Shown here one piece after another: positions 32,241 to 42,848 of a stretch of DNA of 64,000 bases. Source of the stretch: Xiphydria camelus (taxonomy: Eukaryota > Arthropoda > Insecta > Hymenoptera > Xiphydriidae); assembly GCA_963678675.1 (NCBI GenBank), contig OY783192.1, positions 22,324,472 through 22,388,471 on the forward strand, written 5' to 3'. Position 1 is the stretch's first letter, and the number at the start of each line of letters is the position of its first letter. The notes below the pieces were generated by a model. The model ran no database searches. It was not told the origin of the DNA and was given only the letters and a program-made list of their open reading frames with translations. A program made the position numbers and the translations under genes.

Positions 32241-33679
32241 CAAACGTTGAAAACACTTTGATTTCATCACTTTCCAAATTGCAGTACAAACTTCTCGAAT
32301 AATTAAAGAAACGGTGGAATGTCCGATTCTGTACTGTAAATGTAAGTCGAGCATTGACGCTCCACCTCCAAGATACCTGAAATAAAAATAAATATGTACA
32401 TATGATTGTGTTTGTACTTTTGTTAGCCAAAGTCCAGACCCGGCTAAATATCTCGTTAACAAATACTTTTGTATTCTCTTGTATTTTGCTCAAGTCGCTC
32501 GTTAAGGAGATTTTTAGCTGGGTGCTGGGACTTTTGACTATCCTGGTACTTTTTTTAAGGTAAACAATTGCACAGAACCTGGAAGAATCTTCGCGACTGT
32601 TATTGAAGGGAACTACAAAAGCAGTTATCACAAAAAAGCGGATCTGCGGCGATAGGAAGGAGGTGCTATGTTTACTTCGATCAACTTCGTTTTTTACAAA
32701 CTGCCTGCACCCCGACGCAATCAGGTTTAGGTGAAAAAGAAAATGAAAATCCAGATATGCAAAATCAACAACTTGAGACTGAAGAGTTTGTAGAGACTGA
32801 CGTTCCTTTAGTGGCTTCTAAAAAGCGACCTCGAAATTGCAAAGAAGATGATGCAGAATTAATTAAGATTTTAAAGCAGAAAGTAACGCAAGAAGCAAGT
32901 TCAGCGCACTCTCTCTCAGCAAATAATGATCGCGATCCTGACACGTTGTTTATGTTGTCACTCGTTCCTGACCTCAAAAAGGTGCCAGAAAACAGAAAAC
33001 TCATTATTAAAACACAACTAATGAATACCATACTTCAAGCACAACAAGCATCTGCGTCTACAATTATAGCACCTGTATATTCAGCACACTCTCAGCAAAG
33101 TGCAAAGCAAGCTTGCAGTCAGACAACATATACCAATCTCTCATCATACAACCAACATCCTGGCACTCAAAATTTCAGCAGCCCATCAAGGGAACCTTTT
33201 CACCAGTCTACATGAAGTGATGACTGATTTAATTTTTTTTATAGAACATAATGCAAGAATTTGCAATAAAGTTTCTTTATGTTTCGTTATATTGTATAAA
33301 TATTGTTTGCGTATTTTTTTAATCGAAAAAGATAAGTATCACGTTTTGCTTAATGTAGATTTTCTTAAATAAAGATTACTTACCTAATAGTAAGAGCAAG
33401 TCTTTCATCCGGTGGAATGGCTTTTCTTATCTTTGTATCTATTTTAACAATTTCACTTCGAACATTTTCTACAAGTTCATCAAACGATGTTTCCGACATG
33501 CGAAAATATTTGAAAAATATCTTGTCGTCCTGCCGCATATCTTCATATAATGTACGGTATAGACCTTTTGACGCTCTTTCAAGTAACAAGGGATGCACAT
33601 GCATACGTGAAATACATCGACGTTTTTTCTTTTTTAAAAGTAGAATCAATAGCAATGTTACATCACTCGTCGGCGGCAT
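32241..33679 (-). pseudogene. PIF/Harbinger transposase (HARBI1-like), two exons, 3' cut
   Basis: Minus strand. Exon 1 runs 33679 to 33384: after a basic start it reads VHPLLLERASKGLYRTLYED, then FFKYFRMSETSFDELV and RKAIPPDERLALTI. A perfect donor (AG then GTAAGT) follows. Exon 2 starts at 32376 after a TTTCAG acceptor and continues YLGGGASMLDLHLQYRIGHS and TVSLIIREVCTAIWKVMKS. Joining the exons gives the uninterrupted ERLALTIRYLGGG block expected for Harbinger nucleases, which cut at TWA sites. The DDE catalytic region should follow but the sequence is replaced at 32240 by the CCCGTGTGG element, so the gene is broken. The intron of about 1 kb holds an antisense gene. Confidence 0.88.
32757..33215 (+). 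CDS. BESS-domain protein, partner gene of the Harbinger element
   Basis: A 152-residue frame with a BESS motif, DPDTLFMLSLVPDLKKVPEN followed by RKLIIKTQLMNTI, at about residues 60-93. BESS motifs direct protein-protein contacts and usually follow a MADF DNA-binding domain. PIF/Harbinger elements typically carry a second gene for a MADF/SANT-type protein that brings the transposase to DNA, so this is very likely that partner. The Met at 32757 is preceded by in-frame-looking text with K/E-rich residues; a MADF domain is not seen, so the N-terminus is missing or in a lost exon. It lies on the opposite strand, within the large intron of the transposase. The C-terminal 55 residues are Ser/Gln-rich. 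Confidence 0.72.
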   Translation: MQNQQLETEEFVETDVPLVASKKRPRNCKEDDAELIKILKQKVTQEASSAHSLSANNDRDPDTLFMLSLVPDLKKVPENRKLIIKTQLMNTILQAQQASASTIIAPVYSAHSQQSAKQACSQTTYTNLSSYNQHPGTQNFSSPSREPFHQST

Positions 33680-34155
33680 CTTGAGTACTACTGAGCGGCC
33701 CTAGACTCCAGTAACTGTCGCACGCGTTCGCTACTAAAAGTAGCCTCGTCTGCATCGTTCGCCATTAAAAGTGGCCTCGTCTGCATCGGCTCTTATGGTG
33801 CCCATCCACGTACAGTCGGACTGCAATCCCGGACTGTGAGCGATCCCGCCTTCAGTCCAAATTTCACCAACACGTACAGTTCGCCTGCAGTCCGTCGCCT
33901 ACAGTCCGTCGAAACTGTCAGAAAACTGTGCGTGTGTGTCGGTTGATCTGCAGTCCAGGCCTGTCGCGCTGAACTTTCATCGATGTTAAACATTTTCTGT
34001 CAGTTCAGGGGGGTGGAAAGGTGATGGAGGGGGTGGATAGAGGGAAGGGAAGAGGAGCGGCAGCGGCGGCGTCGCGCTGGCTGGTAGGCAATTGGAGGGG
34101 GCGGAGTTTTGAGTCGATCGTTGATCCGAAAAACTATTTTATATACTTAATATAA

Positions 34156-34450
34156 CTAGCTGACCCAGCGAACTTCGTACCGCCTCAGAATCAATAAATG
34201 TCGTGTTACCTTAAAAACGAAATGTATTTTAATTATATTTAAACTAATTTAATTCACTTTACAGCAAGGCATTTGCTTTATTGAAACGAATCTATATATT
34301 CTGCTATTTTGCTTTATTTGAAACGAATCTATATATTCTGCTATTCGTCGCGGAGACAAATCCAAGAGTCAAAAGTTATAAAAATCTGTCCAGCCGTTCT
34401 TTAGTTATAAATAGTGTAACTAACCCGACTTTATTTTATATATATACAGG
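34156..34450 (-). mobile_element. Short Helitron remnant
   Basis: On the minus strand the 3' end is GGTACGAAGTTCGCTGGGTC followed by AGCTAG, a Helitron-type terminus. The far end has a TATATATATAAAATAAAG stretch like the 5' start of insect Helitrons, and CCAGCCGTTCTTTAGTTATA is a common Helitron-internal phrase. An imperfect tandem copy of ATTTGCTTTATTGAAACGAA lies at 34270-34345. Noncoding. Confidence 0.6.
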
Positions 34451-34496
34451 TAAAGAGATTTTTGTTACCAATAAAGGTACCTACTTCTCGAGTTTG

Positions 34497-35540
34497 CTAG
34501 GGTGAAATCAGAAAAGCGACTAAAGCTTCTTTGAATTTATCATTTCGAAGTTCTTTCGAAAAGTCAGTTGGTCTAGCTTGTTTTGGACCACAGATGACGT
34601 ACTCGTAATCAGTTTCGAAACCTCCTCGCAACGAACGCTGGTAATCTTTGACTGAAGGCAAAGAATACCGATGAAAAACTATATGTACACGTGGAGCATC
34701 AGAACTGTATAGAATTTGTAGAATTTTCTTTGAAATATTGCCGAACAACTGTGGCACATCTTTAATACGACGAATTAAAAAAAATTCATCAACAATTACG
34801 ACATCGATTGGTCATCCTTCAATTTCTGAGTTGTTGAAACGTGAAACGCGGTATTGCATCATACACAGTCAAACAGTGGTATCTACAATAACCGTCGGTG
34901 CACATATCGCTTTTTACTCTTAAGCAGTTAGCATATATCGCATTTAGATTATCGAAATGTTAAAGGGTATAGCCGGATAAGCATATGAAAACTACCCCCC
35001 CGCTTGAATTTCTCGCTTGAATTAAAAAGGAAGAAATCGTACTATTTGAATTCCCACTTCTTAATTTGATAAGAAATACAATAACCGCTTGAAGCACTGA
35101 TCGATTATCATTATCGCGCATAGAAGGAAGCATATTTCGTATTTCATTTATATTTTTATATGAGAAACCAGTCAGTAACTTCACTTGATCTTCAGGATAA
35201 GAGAAATTACTTATTTCTACAATTTTCACAATACAATTATCTACAATTTTTAAGAATCAGAGGTTTCTACAAAACTTGAATTAAAAATCACTTTTAAAAG
35301 GCACAGATCGTCTTCATAGAACTTTTCTTTGATCAAATGATTTTTGCAGCATCAATTTCCAATAGGAATGACAGTTATGTTGTTCGTTGATCCGCAAACA
35401 CCGCAATACTTATGCGTAGAAACAACTCTTGGCAATGATAATTCGATACGTTCGGATTGAATTTCTTCATTTCCACGATGTAAATTAAATTCATAATTAG
35501 GATCATCTGTACATTGGCATTCTTTTACCTAAAAACGTTG
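34497..35540 (-). pseudogene. Decayed transposon gene, several frames
   Basis: Minus strand, in order: VKECQCTDDPNYEFNLHRGN with a CGVCGSTNN cysteine pair (35530-35360), then SYPEDQVKLLTGFSYKNINE and LQAVIVFLIKLRSGNSN (35229-35020), then after frameshifts VPQLFGNISKKILQILYSSD and KQARPTDFSKELRNDKFKEA (34757-34497). The middle text resembles the helix-turn-helix that precedes DDE_Tnp_4-type nucleases in insect transposons; the last part resembles a different protein and may come from a second gene. Stops and shifts separate the blocks. No complete domain remains. The neighbouring ends are PIF/Harbinger-like, so this could be cargo or an older insertion. Confidence 0.5.
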
Positions 35541-35646
35541 CCGATTTCTCGTATGTCGATAAGTTAACAACATAATTATAAGGAACAAAGTAAGCTTCCC
35601 TTTTCTCACAACCATGTTAAATATTAGATATAATAATAAAATAAGG

Positions 35647-35888
35647 GGTATAGATGCAAAACCCGCCAAGTTCATTTTTGTCAAATTTGAGTTAGATACG
35701 AGAATTTGTTCTTTATAAGTACGTGCATAAGGTCGAACATAATTTAGGTGCAAATTCCACCTTAAACCGTTAATAAATATAAGGTAGAAAATACGCTTGC
35801 CAATGCAAGGCAATGGCCGTCTGCACCAGTTTTTGACGTTTCCTGTGAATTGCTATAAATGTGACTTGGCGGGTTTTGCATCTATACC
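35647..35888. mobile_element. MITE
   Basis: Inverted ends GGTATAGATGCAAAACCCGC and its exact complement, 242 bp apart, continuing through CAAGT. No target duplication seen. Noncoding. Confidence 0.75.
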
Positions 35889-36109
35889 TCTCATATATTT
35901 TTTCTTCCAAACACAATTGATCGAACTGAACTGACTCATGAACTGTGCGTGTATGGCGAATCATCCGGCGGCCTGCAGTCCCTGGACTGTCCGGCGATGG
36001 CCTGCAGTCCGCAGAACTGTACGCGTGTGTTCAATGACAATTCGGGACTGCAGATCAGAACTGTCAGTCCACGGACTGCAGTCCGCCTGTACGTGAATGG
36101 GCAACATTA

Positions 36110-36841
36110 GGCCGCAAGCGCTGAAGTAGCTGCGCACTAATCGCTGCGCATGGGTTATGAATTCACATCCGCTTTCACATTTCCGTCCCTTTTCCCGAGA
36201 TTTACCCTCATACCGCCGTTTAAGATGTCTACACATCAAAAACATGTTCCGGGTGGAATTCGTGGATCCATTTTCGTAATATTCATTACTTGCATAATAA
36301 CGAAGAAATTAAGAAAAAAAGCTGCTATGTCGCAATTTTTTTTCTATTTCCATTTTTTAAGTCTCTGACGCCTGGATTAATATGTAAGAAAGAGTTCGTA
36401 GGCGACTTCCTCTCTCTTTCCCCGCTTCTCTCGAGACCCTCCGGGTAAGTATTCGGCTGAGAGCAGAAAAACTCATTCGCAAACAGCAATCTTCGATTCG
36501 CCCTTCCGCGACTTGGACGTAATTCGGTCGATCCAACCAATTTTCCATCGCCGACGCCACGTATTAAAAAGCCCTTATTCTTCTCGACGCTAGCACGAGA
36601 GAGGGCATACAAATTCACGGTGCATCGCGGCACGCGCGTGATACGCGGGTCGACGAAATCGAGCCCGCGTTATTATCGTCCGCATCGCAAGGATTCGCGT
36701 CGAAGGGTACGAAGTGTTTTGACGCTGAATCGAAAGCGTTGATCCTCTCGCAAATTAGCGCGTGTAGTGACTCGAGAGGGAAGGGGGAAGACGGAGTGCC
36801 CAGCCGGGTGTATACTATATACATATATTATATATTGTATA
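36110..36841. other. Intergenic, GC-richer, possibly unique host DNA
   Basis: Overlapping short frames (36325-36633, 36615-36824, 36673-36870) have no domain. CpG-rich from 36560 to 36800. Confidence 0.4.
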
Positions 36842-37701
36842 TACAGGGTGACATTTTGAAAACTTGCCACCCCAATATCTCAGAAAGTTACAGAGATTTT
36901 CTAAAAATCAAAAATACGGTTTCGGCAGTGGAGAGAGGGAACCACCCACTCCAACCCCCTTAGGGGTAGCCCCCCCCCCCAACTTTGTAATCTTAAATAG
37001 CAACTCCCATGTGTGATACAGCGTTGGAAAGCTCTTTAAAAATGCTTTACAGCAACACCAAATTTTGGTACCTTTCGATGAGTAGTTTTCGCGCAAATCG
37101 AGAAAGAAACTGCCAGAAGTAAGTTTTGTCAATTTATTTATTAAAGGTCAATTATGTTACAATACATTTTCGAAGTGATTTCTATCATCTGATCTTACTC
37201 CCTTGCAATTTCTTCTTATGGGAACATCTGAAATCTGTTGTTTTTCAAACTCAACCAGCAAGCATTAACCAACTGAAATAGAGAATTATGCAAGAATGTT
37301 GCAAAATTTCAAGAACATTTGAAAAAGTCCGAAAATCAATGGAAATCATTTCGAAAATTTATTGTAACGTAATTGACCTTTAATAAATAAATTGACAATT
37401 TACTTCTAGCAGTTTCTTTCTCGATTTGCGCAAAAACTACTCATCGAAAGGTACCAAAATTTGGTGTTGTTGTAAAGCATTTTTAAATAGCTTTCCAACG
37501 CTGTATCACACATAGGGGGTTGCTATTTAAGATTGCAAAGTTGGTGGGGCTACCCCTAAGGGGGTTGGAGGGGGTGTGTCTCCGATTATGTCATTTTGCT
37601 TCCCCCTCTCAACTGCCGAAACCGTATTTTTGATTTTTAGAAAATCTCTGTAACTTTCTGAGATATTGGGGTGGCAAGTTTTCAAAATGTCACCCTCTGT
37701 A
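36842..37701 (+). mobile_element. Mariner-like element with 320-bp terminal inverted repeats, internally deleted
   Basis: The ends TACAGGGTGACATTTTG and the near-complement at 37701 are flanked by TA (36840-36841 and 37702-37703). The arms extend about 320 bp each. The central 180 bp encode a mariner C-terminus: text like FFLW(E)HLKSVVFQTQPASI then NQLK, a stop, and RIMQECCKISRTFEK. This is the region after the last catalytic aspartate. The N-terminal and catalytic parts are deleted. Confidence 0.82.
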
Positions 37702-37869
37702 TATGGGTGGTTGCCTGTAAAGTGCAAAATATACAGTATCAGTGGTGCACTGTTCTTGGGTTTAAACTTTAATGTGTTAGATATCTGTTTTAAGCACTCT
37801 TTGCCTTTGTTTTATTGGGTCGTTGATTATATTTTTTATAGTTTTATAAAATTCCGTTTTTATTTAATA

Positions 37870-39204
37870 CTAGCAGCCCGTCCCGGCTTCGCACGGGTAG
37901 ATTGTGGATTGATTTTGTCCGTCCACCACATTGTTAGCTACGGAAAAATCCTAAACCCTACTATCAAAAAGAATTTTTATAGGGCCCATAGTTTTCATGG
38001 TACGAAGCCGAACTGTACTTGACCTTCAAAAAGTCCCGGTACGGCTGAATATCTCAGCGGGAAATCATTTTATAGAAAAATTTTTAATACAAAACTTTTA
38101 GTATTTTTCCCGGGCTACCCAATGGTCATATTGGATTTGACCTTGACCATGACCTTCAAGGTTATATCAAGGTTAAATTAATTTTTTTTTCGCGTTCAAA
38201 TGTGTCCTTGACCATTTTTTTCATGTTACCTTTATTGTCAGCGGAGGTCAAATTTAGGTCAAGTATAGTTCGACTTTTTGAACACCCTGTATAAGATTTA
38301 CTAACTCAGAAACCTTCGTGGATATGTGTCCAACTGTTCCCCAAATTTTCATCGCAATCGGATGAACGGTTTAGGAAGGCATAATAATCATCCGTACCGG
38401 TACTTTTTGAACACCCTGTATAAGATTTACTAACTCAGAAACCTTTGCGGGCATGCGTCCAATCATTCCCCAAAGTTTCATCGCAATCGGATGAACGGTT
38501 TAGGAAGGCATAATAATCATCAGTACTGGTACTTTTTGAACACCCTGTATAAGATTTACTAACTCAGAAACCTTCGCGGGCATTCGTCCAACCATTCCCC
38601 AACTTTTCATCGCAATCGGATGAACGGTTTAGGAAGGCATAATAATCATCAGTACCGGTACTTTTTGAACACCTTTTATAAGATTTGCTAACTCAGAAAT
38701 CTTCGCGGGCATGCGTCCAACCATTCCCCAAAGTTTCATCGCAATCGGATGAACGGTTTAGGAAGGCATAATAATCATCCGTACCGGTACTTTTTGACCA
38801 CCCTGTATAAGATTTACTAACTCAGAAACCTTCGCGGGCATGCGTCCAACCATTCCCCAAAGTTTCATCGCAATCGAATGAACGGTTTAGGAAGGCATTT
38901 GATATTACCTTAAAGATCACGGTCAAGGTCAAATCCAATACGACCAATGGATAGCCAAGGTAAAATCCTTAAAGTTTTGTATTAAACATTTTTCTCTAAA
39001 ATGTTTTCCCGCTGAGATAATCGGTCGTACCGGGACTTTTTGAACACCCTGTATAAGATTTACTAACTCAGAAACCATCGCGGGCATGTGTCCAACCATT
39101 TCCCAAAATTTCATCGCAATCGGATGAACGGTTTAGGAAGGCATAAGAGACATACATACATACAGACAGACAGACAGACAAACATTCATTTTTATATATA
39201 TAGA
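37870..39204 (-). mobile_element. Nonautonomous Helitron with both ends and internal minisatellite
   Basis: On the minus strand it begins TCTATATATATAAAAATGAA followed by a TGTCTGTCTGTCTG run, and ends with the hairpin CCCGTGCGAAGCCGGGACGG and CTGCTAG. It lies between A and T, the normal Helitron insertion site. It holds about six units of the 128-bp minisatellite also seen at 22288-23150, between ACCTTGACC-rich blocks. No protein is encoded; it would need Rep/helicase in trans. Confidence 0.9.
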
Positions 39205-39398
39205 TTTCTTAAGGAAAATATTTCTAAAGGAAATTACTCACCATAATTCACAAACTCACGATTTCGAGATTGGACGCTTCGAGATCTCCCGAATTGACAC
39301 CAACTCTAACTACCGACTCTACTTCTACCGGTATACAGGTAAATGAGAGTACCGACCAAGCCCGGCCGATGGTAAATTGCAAAGTCCCTGCAACTGTG

Positions 39399-39452
39399 CG
39401 GTGCTGCGCGGGTCATGCTGTATTAGTCTAGGGTTTGAATCCTAGCGCACCG
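39399..39452 (+). ncRNA. tRNA-like stretch with B box, closed by a short stem
   Basis: GGGTTTGAATCC at 39431-39442 matches the pol III B box. CGGTGC at 39399-39404 can pair with GCACCG at 39447-39452. No D arm or A box fits, so it is a partial tRNA-like relic. Copy B has the equivalent at about 58770-58832 with one arm altered. Confidence 0.4.
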
Positions 39453-39556
39453 TCTGACCTCTCCTCTGACGTCACGCGCTATTGCCACGTTTTCCCCTAT
39501 TCGTTCAAAAATTCCGTTTTCTCGAAACCTTTTACTAAATTACACAAAAACTACTA

Positions 39557-40939
39557 CCGTCATTGCACCGGTATCCGACAGTATATCAGTATCCGACACT
39601 TATTGTATATTTTAAAGAATACCAACTAATTCATTTTGTTCTATATCATTTAAAAATTTTTACTATAATCTGTTACATCTATAAATAATTGTGGCCAAAT
39701 TTCATAAGGTTTTTGGCTGCAAAGTGCTTTAAATCACTTATTGAAAATTGTAACTCACGACGAGTGGGTTTTCGCCGCCAAAAATAACGCTTGGAGGTTA
39801 GAGTGCACCCACGTTGTAATTCTTTGTATCTTCGTCATGTAAATATGAAATATAATATATTGAATATAATATAAGTATTTACAGGGAATTAACTGTACTA
39901 TTTCTTCTATTTTAATAATTCAGCAATAATTTTTTATTGCTGAGCAACAGCCAAACTGAAGATTCGCCCGTACCTGAATGTCTAATACCTGATAATGCCG
40001 TCTCCAACGGCTCTGACTTGGCCTTCTGTGAAGAAAAAATCACAGAAGAAACCAAAACCAGTTGTCAATCTATCTTCAGTACTTACCTCTGACACTTATA
40101 ACAGTTATTACAAACAGAAACAGGAATAGAAACGAAAACTGGAAGAAGAGAGACTCATGAAACGTGAAGAGAAGCAGAAAAAACAAGCACTTAAGAAGCA
40201 AGATGCAGAACTTTGGAAGACGGCTAGGGAAATAAAGAAACAGCAGAAAGAAAAGGCTGGTGAAGAAAAGAGACTCCAAAAAGAGCAAAAAAAAAAGTCG
40301 AGAAGAGAACAGAATGAAAAAACAGAAAGAAAAACTTGAGAAAGCTTAGAGAAAGAAGAGCATGAAGGTGGAAAAAGAGGAGGAACATATTAAGAAACAT
40401 GTCAACTGTCGCTAAGACAATTAAAAAAGAATTGATCGATGAAGACGAACAGAAATGTGATGAAACTGATGATAAAAGTCAGTCAATGAAAGTATCGACG
40501 ACAAAGAAAAGAAAATACGAAGATTTTAGTGTAGCCAATATTCATTTAAATTTCCTAATAATGTTATTTTATTCATGGATATGTATAATTTGTTAGTTAA
40601 AAAATAAATATATTGTAATTTTCGTTCATTTCAATTATTAAAGTGTATTTCTCTACAAACATAACCCCTTATTGTCGAAAACTGGCTCCACTGGGTGTCG
40701 GATACTAGCGCACATGGAGTTTTGACTGTCGGATACTGACTCATCAGAGGAGCATTTCTATTTATTTATTATCAAATTATTAAATATGTATCTAAAGTTG
40801 CAAATAATTAAAAAAAAGGAAAACATTTCAATTTATCTAATGCATTCATTTAAATTTACAGTAGGCGGAATAATTTTTTTTTTTCCACTTGACTATAGGT
40901 GGTCGAACCTTAAACTGTCGGATATCGGTGCAGTGACGG
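39557..40939 (+). mobile_element. Pogo-like transposon inserted in copy A
   Basis: Ends CCGTCATTGCACCGGTATCC and the complement of CCGTCACTGCACCGATATCC, with TA at 39555-39556 and 40940-40941. Copy B shows the empty site (GCTAAGTG around 58927), proving the boundaries. The phrase GTATCCGACA/TGTCGGATACT recurs inside at about 39581, 39591, 40697 and 40728, as subterminal repeats. Only a transposase C-terminus is left. Confidence 0.93.
40010..40339 (+). pseudogene. Pogo-type transposase C-terminal tail
   Basis: The frame WPSVKKKSQKKPKPVVNLSS then VLTSDTYNSYYKQKQE meets a TAG at 40127-40129 and continues KRKLEEERLMKREEKQKKQA and a long Lys/Glu/Gln helix (likely coiled coil) to the stop. This is the style of tail seen after the DDE domain in pogo/jerky-type transposases, including the VLTS phrase. 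The catalytic domain is deleted. A second short frame at 40399-40596 repeats acidic and basic text and ends in hydrophobic residues; it may be the true end after a frameshift. Confidence 0.6.
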
Positions 40940-41224
40940 TAAGTGAAATTGGTTTAAACTGTGCAGGATATAAATTTATAACTACATACAAAATAAAACG
41001 GTTTCTTTTTACCATTTCTTCCATTTTAAGAGCCAATATTATTACTATAAAATCATCGGCCCATAAGATTCCATGTTAATCAGTGACTTTTCAAACACGA
41101 ATAAACAAAACGGTTAAGTGAATTTCTTTCAAATGTTTACAGTAGCGTTCTGATGAAGTGAAGATTATAAGAAAAAAAATCTTAGTAATTGGTCCATTTT
41201 CATTTCACTGATGTTCCTCCTTAA

Positions 41225-42114
41225 GGGCGGTCCTCACAATCAGTATTTTTACGAAAAATTAATGCAATGATGTAGAGCTTTGAAATTTTGAGGATATATT
41301 CATTAATTAGTTCTCAATAAATCCTCAAAATTTCAAAATATTTACCGTACAGATTTTCTGAAAAAAAATAATAAAAACTTCTAGGATAGAGAAAGAAAAA
41401 TTGCAATGATTTACGGAAAAAACTTGATTTAGAAATACATTCTTAGAAAGTTAAATTTTATATTTCCACAATAAAAAGGCCCACTAACCGTTCTAAGTTT
41501 TGAGCAATAATGAAAAAACCATCAGCTAACCTAGAATTTACTTTGAATGAGATAGAAGTGGCGGTGAGACTTGGCAACGGCTCAGTCGGAGACTCCCTTG
41601 ACGCGCTTCGCGCATGCGCTGGAACACTGAACGGACACTTGCAGGCACTTTTCTTAATAAAATTTCCTTTTACTCGTGACGGTCCTTGATGCTCCATCGC
41701 TTTCTTCAAATTTTTCTCTTCATAAAATGATACTTGCTTGCACTCGTAAACACAGGACATAACCTCATTAACATATGACTTGTCATCACAACCGAGCAAG
41801 TTTCGATGGTAACGTTCCGATTTTACTGACCGGAGCAATACCAACCACTTATTCCAAAAAAGCGTGGTTGCCAAGTTTATTCAAGAAATCTAAATCATTT
41901 ATAAAATTCGGAATTAATAATTTGACAATTGGAAAAATAAAATCGAAGGTGCCAAACTCAATGATAATCGAAAGAAACTATTTCAGAAGGTTTTCCGTAA
42001 GAATCATTGTATTTTTTAAAGTTAATATTTTTTTTTCTACAAGTTGCAGCTGACTGTCGGCACCTTTGAAGTTTACCCCCATTCCTTACCCTTAAATTTA
42101 ACTGAGGACCCTCC
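41225..42114. mobile_element. TTAA-flanked element, 890 bp (piggyBac-type candidate)
   Basis: Ends GGGCGGTCCTCA and TGAGGACCCTCC are inverted and flanked by TTAA at 41221-41224 and 42115-42118. The left TTAA is the same one that closes copy A. A 138-codon minus-strand frame at 41458-41874 has cysteines (SACKCPFSV) but no domain I know. Confidence 0.55.
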
Positions 42115-42118
42115 TTAA

Positions 42119-42848
42119 TAAACTATAGCGAGCGAGAGCGAAGGAGAGGGGGGAGAAAACGACCTCGAGAGGAAGGCGAAGGAGGAAGAAAGCGATGGCA
42201 GAAGGAGGAGGAGGACGAGGAGGAGGAGGATTAAGCGTGGCGCGGAGGGAAAGAAAGAAGGATCTTTTCGTGGAGAGGACTTTTGTCTGGCTTTGATTCC
42301 GTAAAGGAGCAAGAGACGACGAATGGCGGAGGGCCGGAAAGGGTCGAGGAAACGCGGCGGGAATTGCTGTTCGCGCAACGCGTTACAGTGCGAGGACGGC
42401 GTAACGGGGAGGGGGCGCTGAGGGGGGGGGGGGGGTGCGATTGTCATTTCTGAATGGCGAAAGTTTGCCGGCGGACAGCGGGGGCCTCTTGTTTGGCACG
42501 GATTACGCGCGTGAGATCGGAGGAGGCGAACAGACTTCGACTCGACTTCGGAAACAGCGCCTTAACGCGCGGGGGACAGCGACGAAGGCAGCGGGCGGTG
42601 GTCGGGTTCGCGCGAGGCGAGGTGGCGCGAGGGCGAAGGCGCTCGCAGTTCTTGCCCCCCGCCAGTGAAACGGCCGGAAACTGAACTAACCGTGCGACGA
42701 AAATGAGCCTCGTAAAAATGTAAACTGTCCTTAGCAGGCGGGAAGGCAGTGAAATACGATTCCCAGATGTAACGACGTTATACGACTTGGAGAATCGAGA
42801 TTCCGTCGGATCGAGTATCTCGTCGATCTACGGTCGGATATATAGGTG
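42119..42848. other. GC-rich, low-complexity intergenic DNA
   Basis: Purine-rich GGAGGA repeats at 42195-42235, a G run at 42422-42434, and a CpG-rich stretch to 42680. Overlapping frames at 42115-42447, 42435-42668 and 42454-42684 are composition artefacts. A promoter of a distant host gene is possible but unsupported. Confidence 0.45.

Larger units (their letters stand above)
33796..36106. mobile_element. TTA-flanked transposon with CTGCAGTCC subterminal repeats and decayed cargo
   Basis: Inverted ends TGGTGCCCATCCACGTACAG and the complement of TGTTGCCCATTCACGTACAG, flanked by TTA at 33793-33795 and 36107-36109. Motifs CAGTCCG/CGGACTG recur at 33810-33960 and 35975-36095. The 3-bp TTA duplication fits PIF/Harbinger. 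It sits immediately upstream of the Harbinger transposase start, in its 5' region. The interior holds a Helitron remnant, a decayed gene and a MITE. Confidence 0.8.
39213..41220. mobile_element. TTAA-flanked repeat family, copy A (carries a pogo-like insertion)
   Basis: The segments 39228-39556 and 40940-41220 are collinear with 58608-59535 (copy B). TTAA occurs at 39209-39212 and 41221-41224, and copy B also ends exactly at a TTAA, so this is probably a piggyBac-type element. Terminal repeats are weak (GGAAAATATTTC against GGAGGAACATCAG). It contains a B-box tRNA-like stretch at 39399-39452. No transposase was recognised outside the insertion. Confidence 0.65.

Noticed and set aside
41458..41874. 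138-codon minus-strand frame in the TTAA element as a transposase
   Set aside because: No piggyBac or other transposase motif is visible; kept only as a note in the element entry.
42115..42684. Arg/Gly- and Ser/Pro-rich frames
   Set aside because: Produced by purine-rich GGAGGA tracts and CpG-rich DNA; open on both strands.
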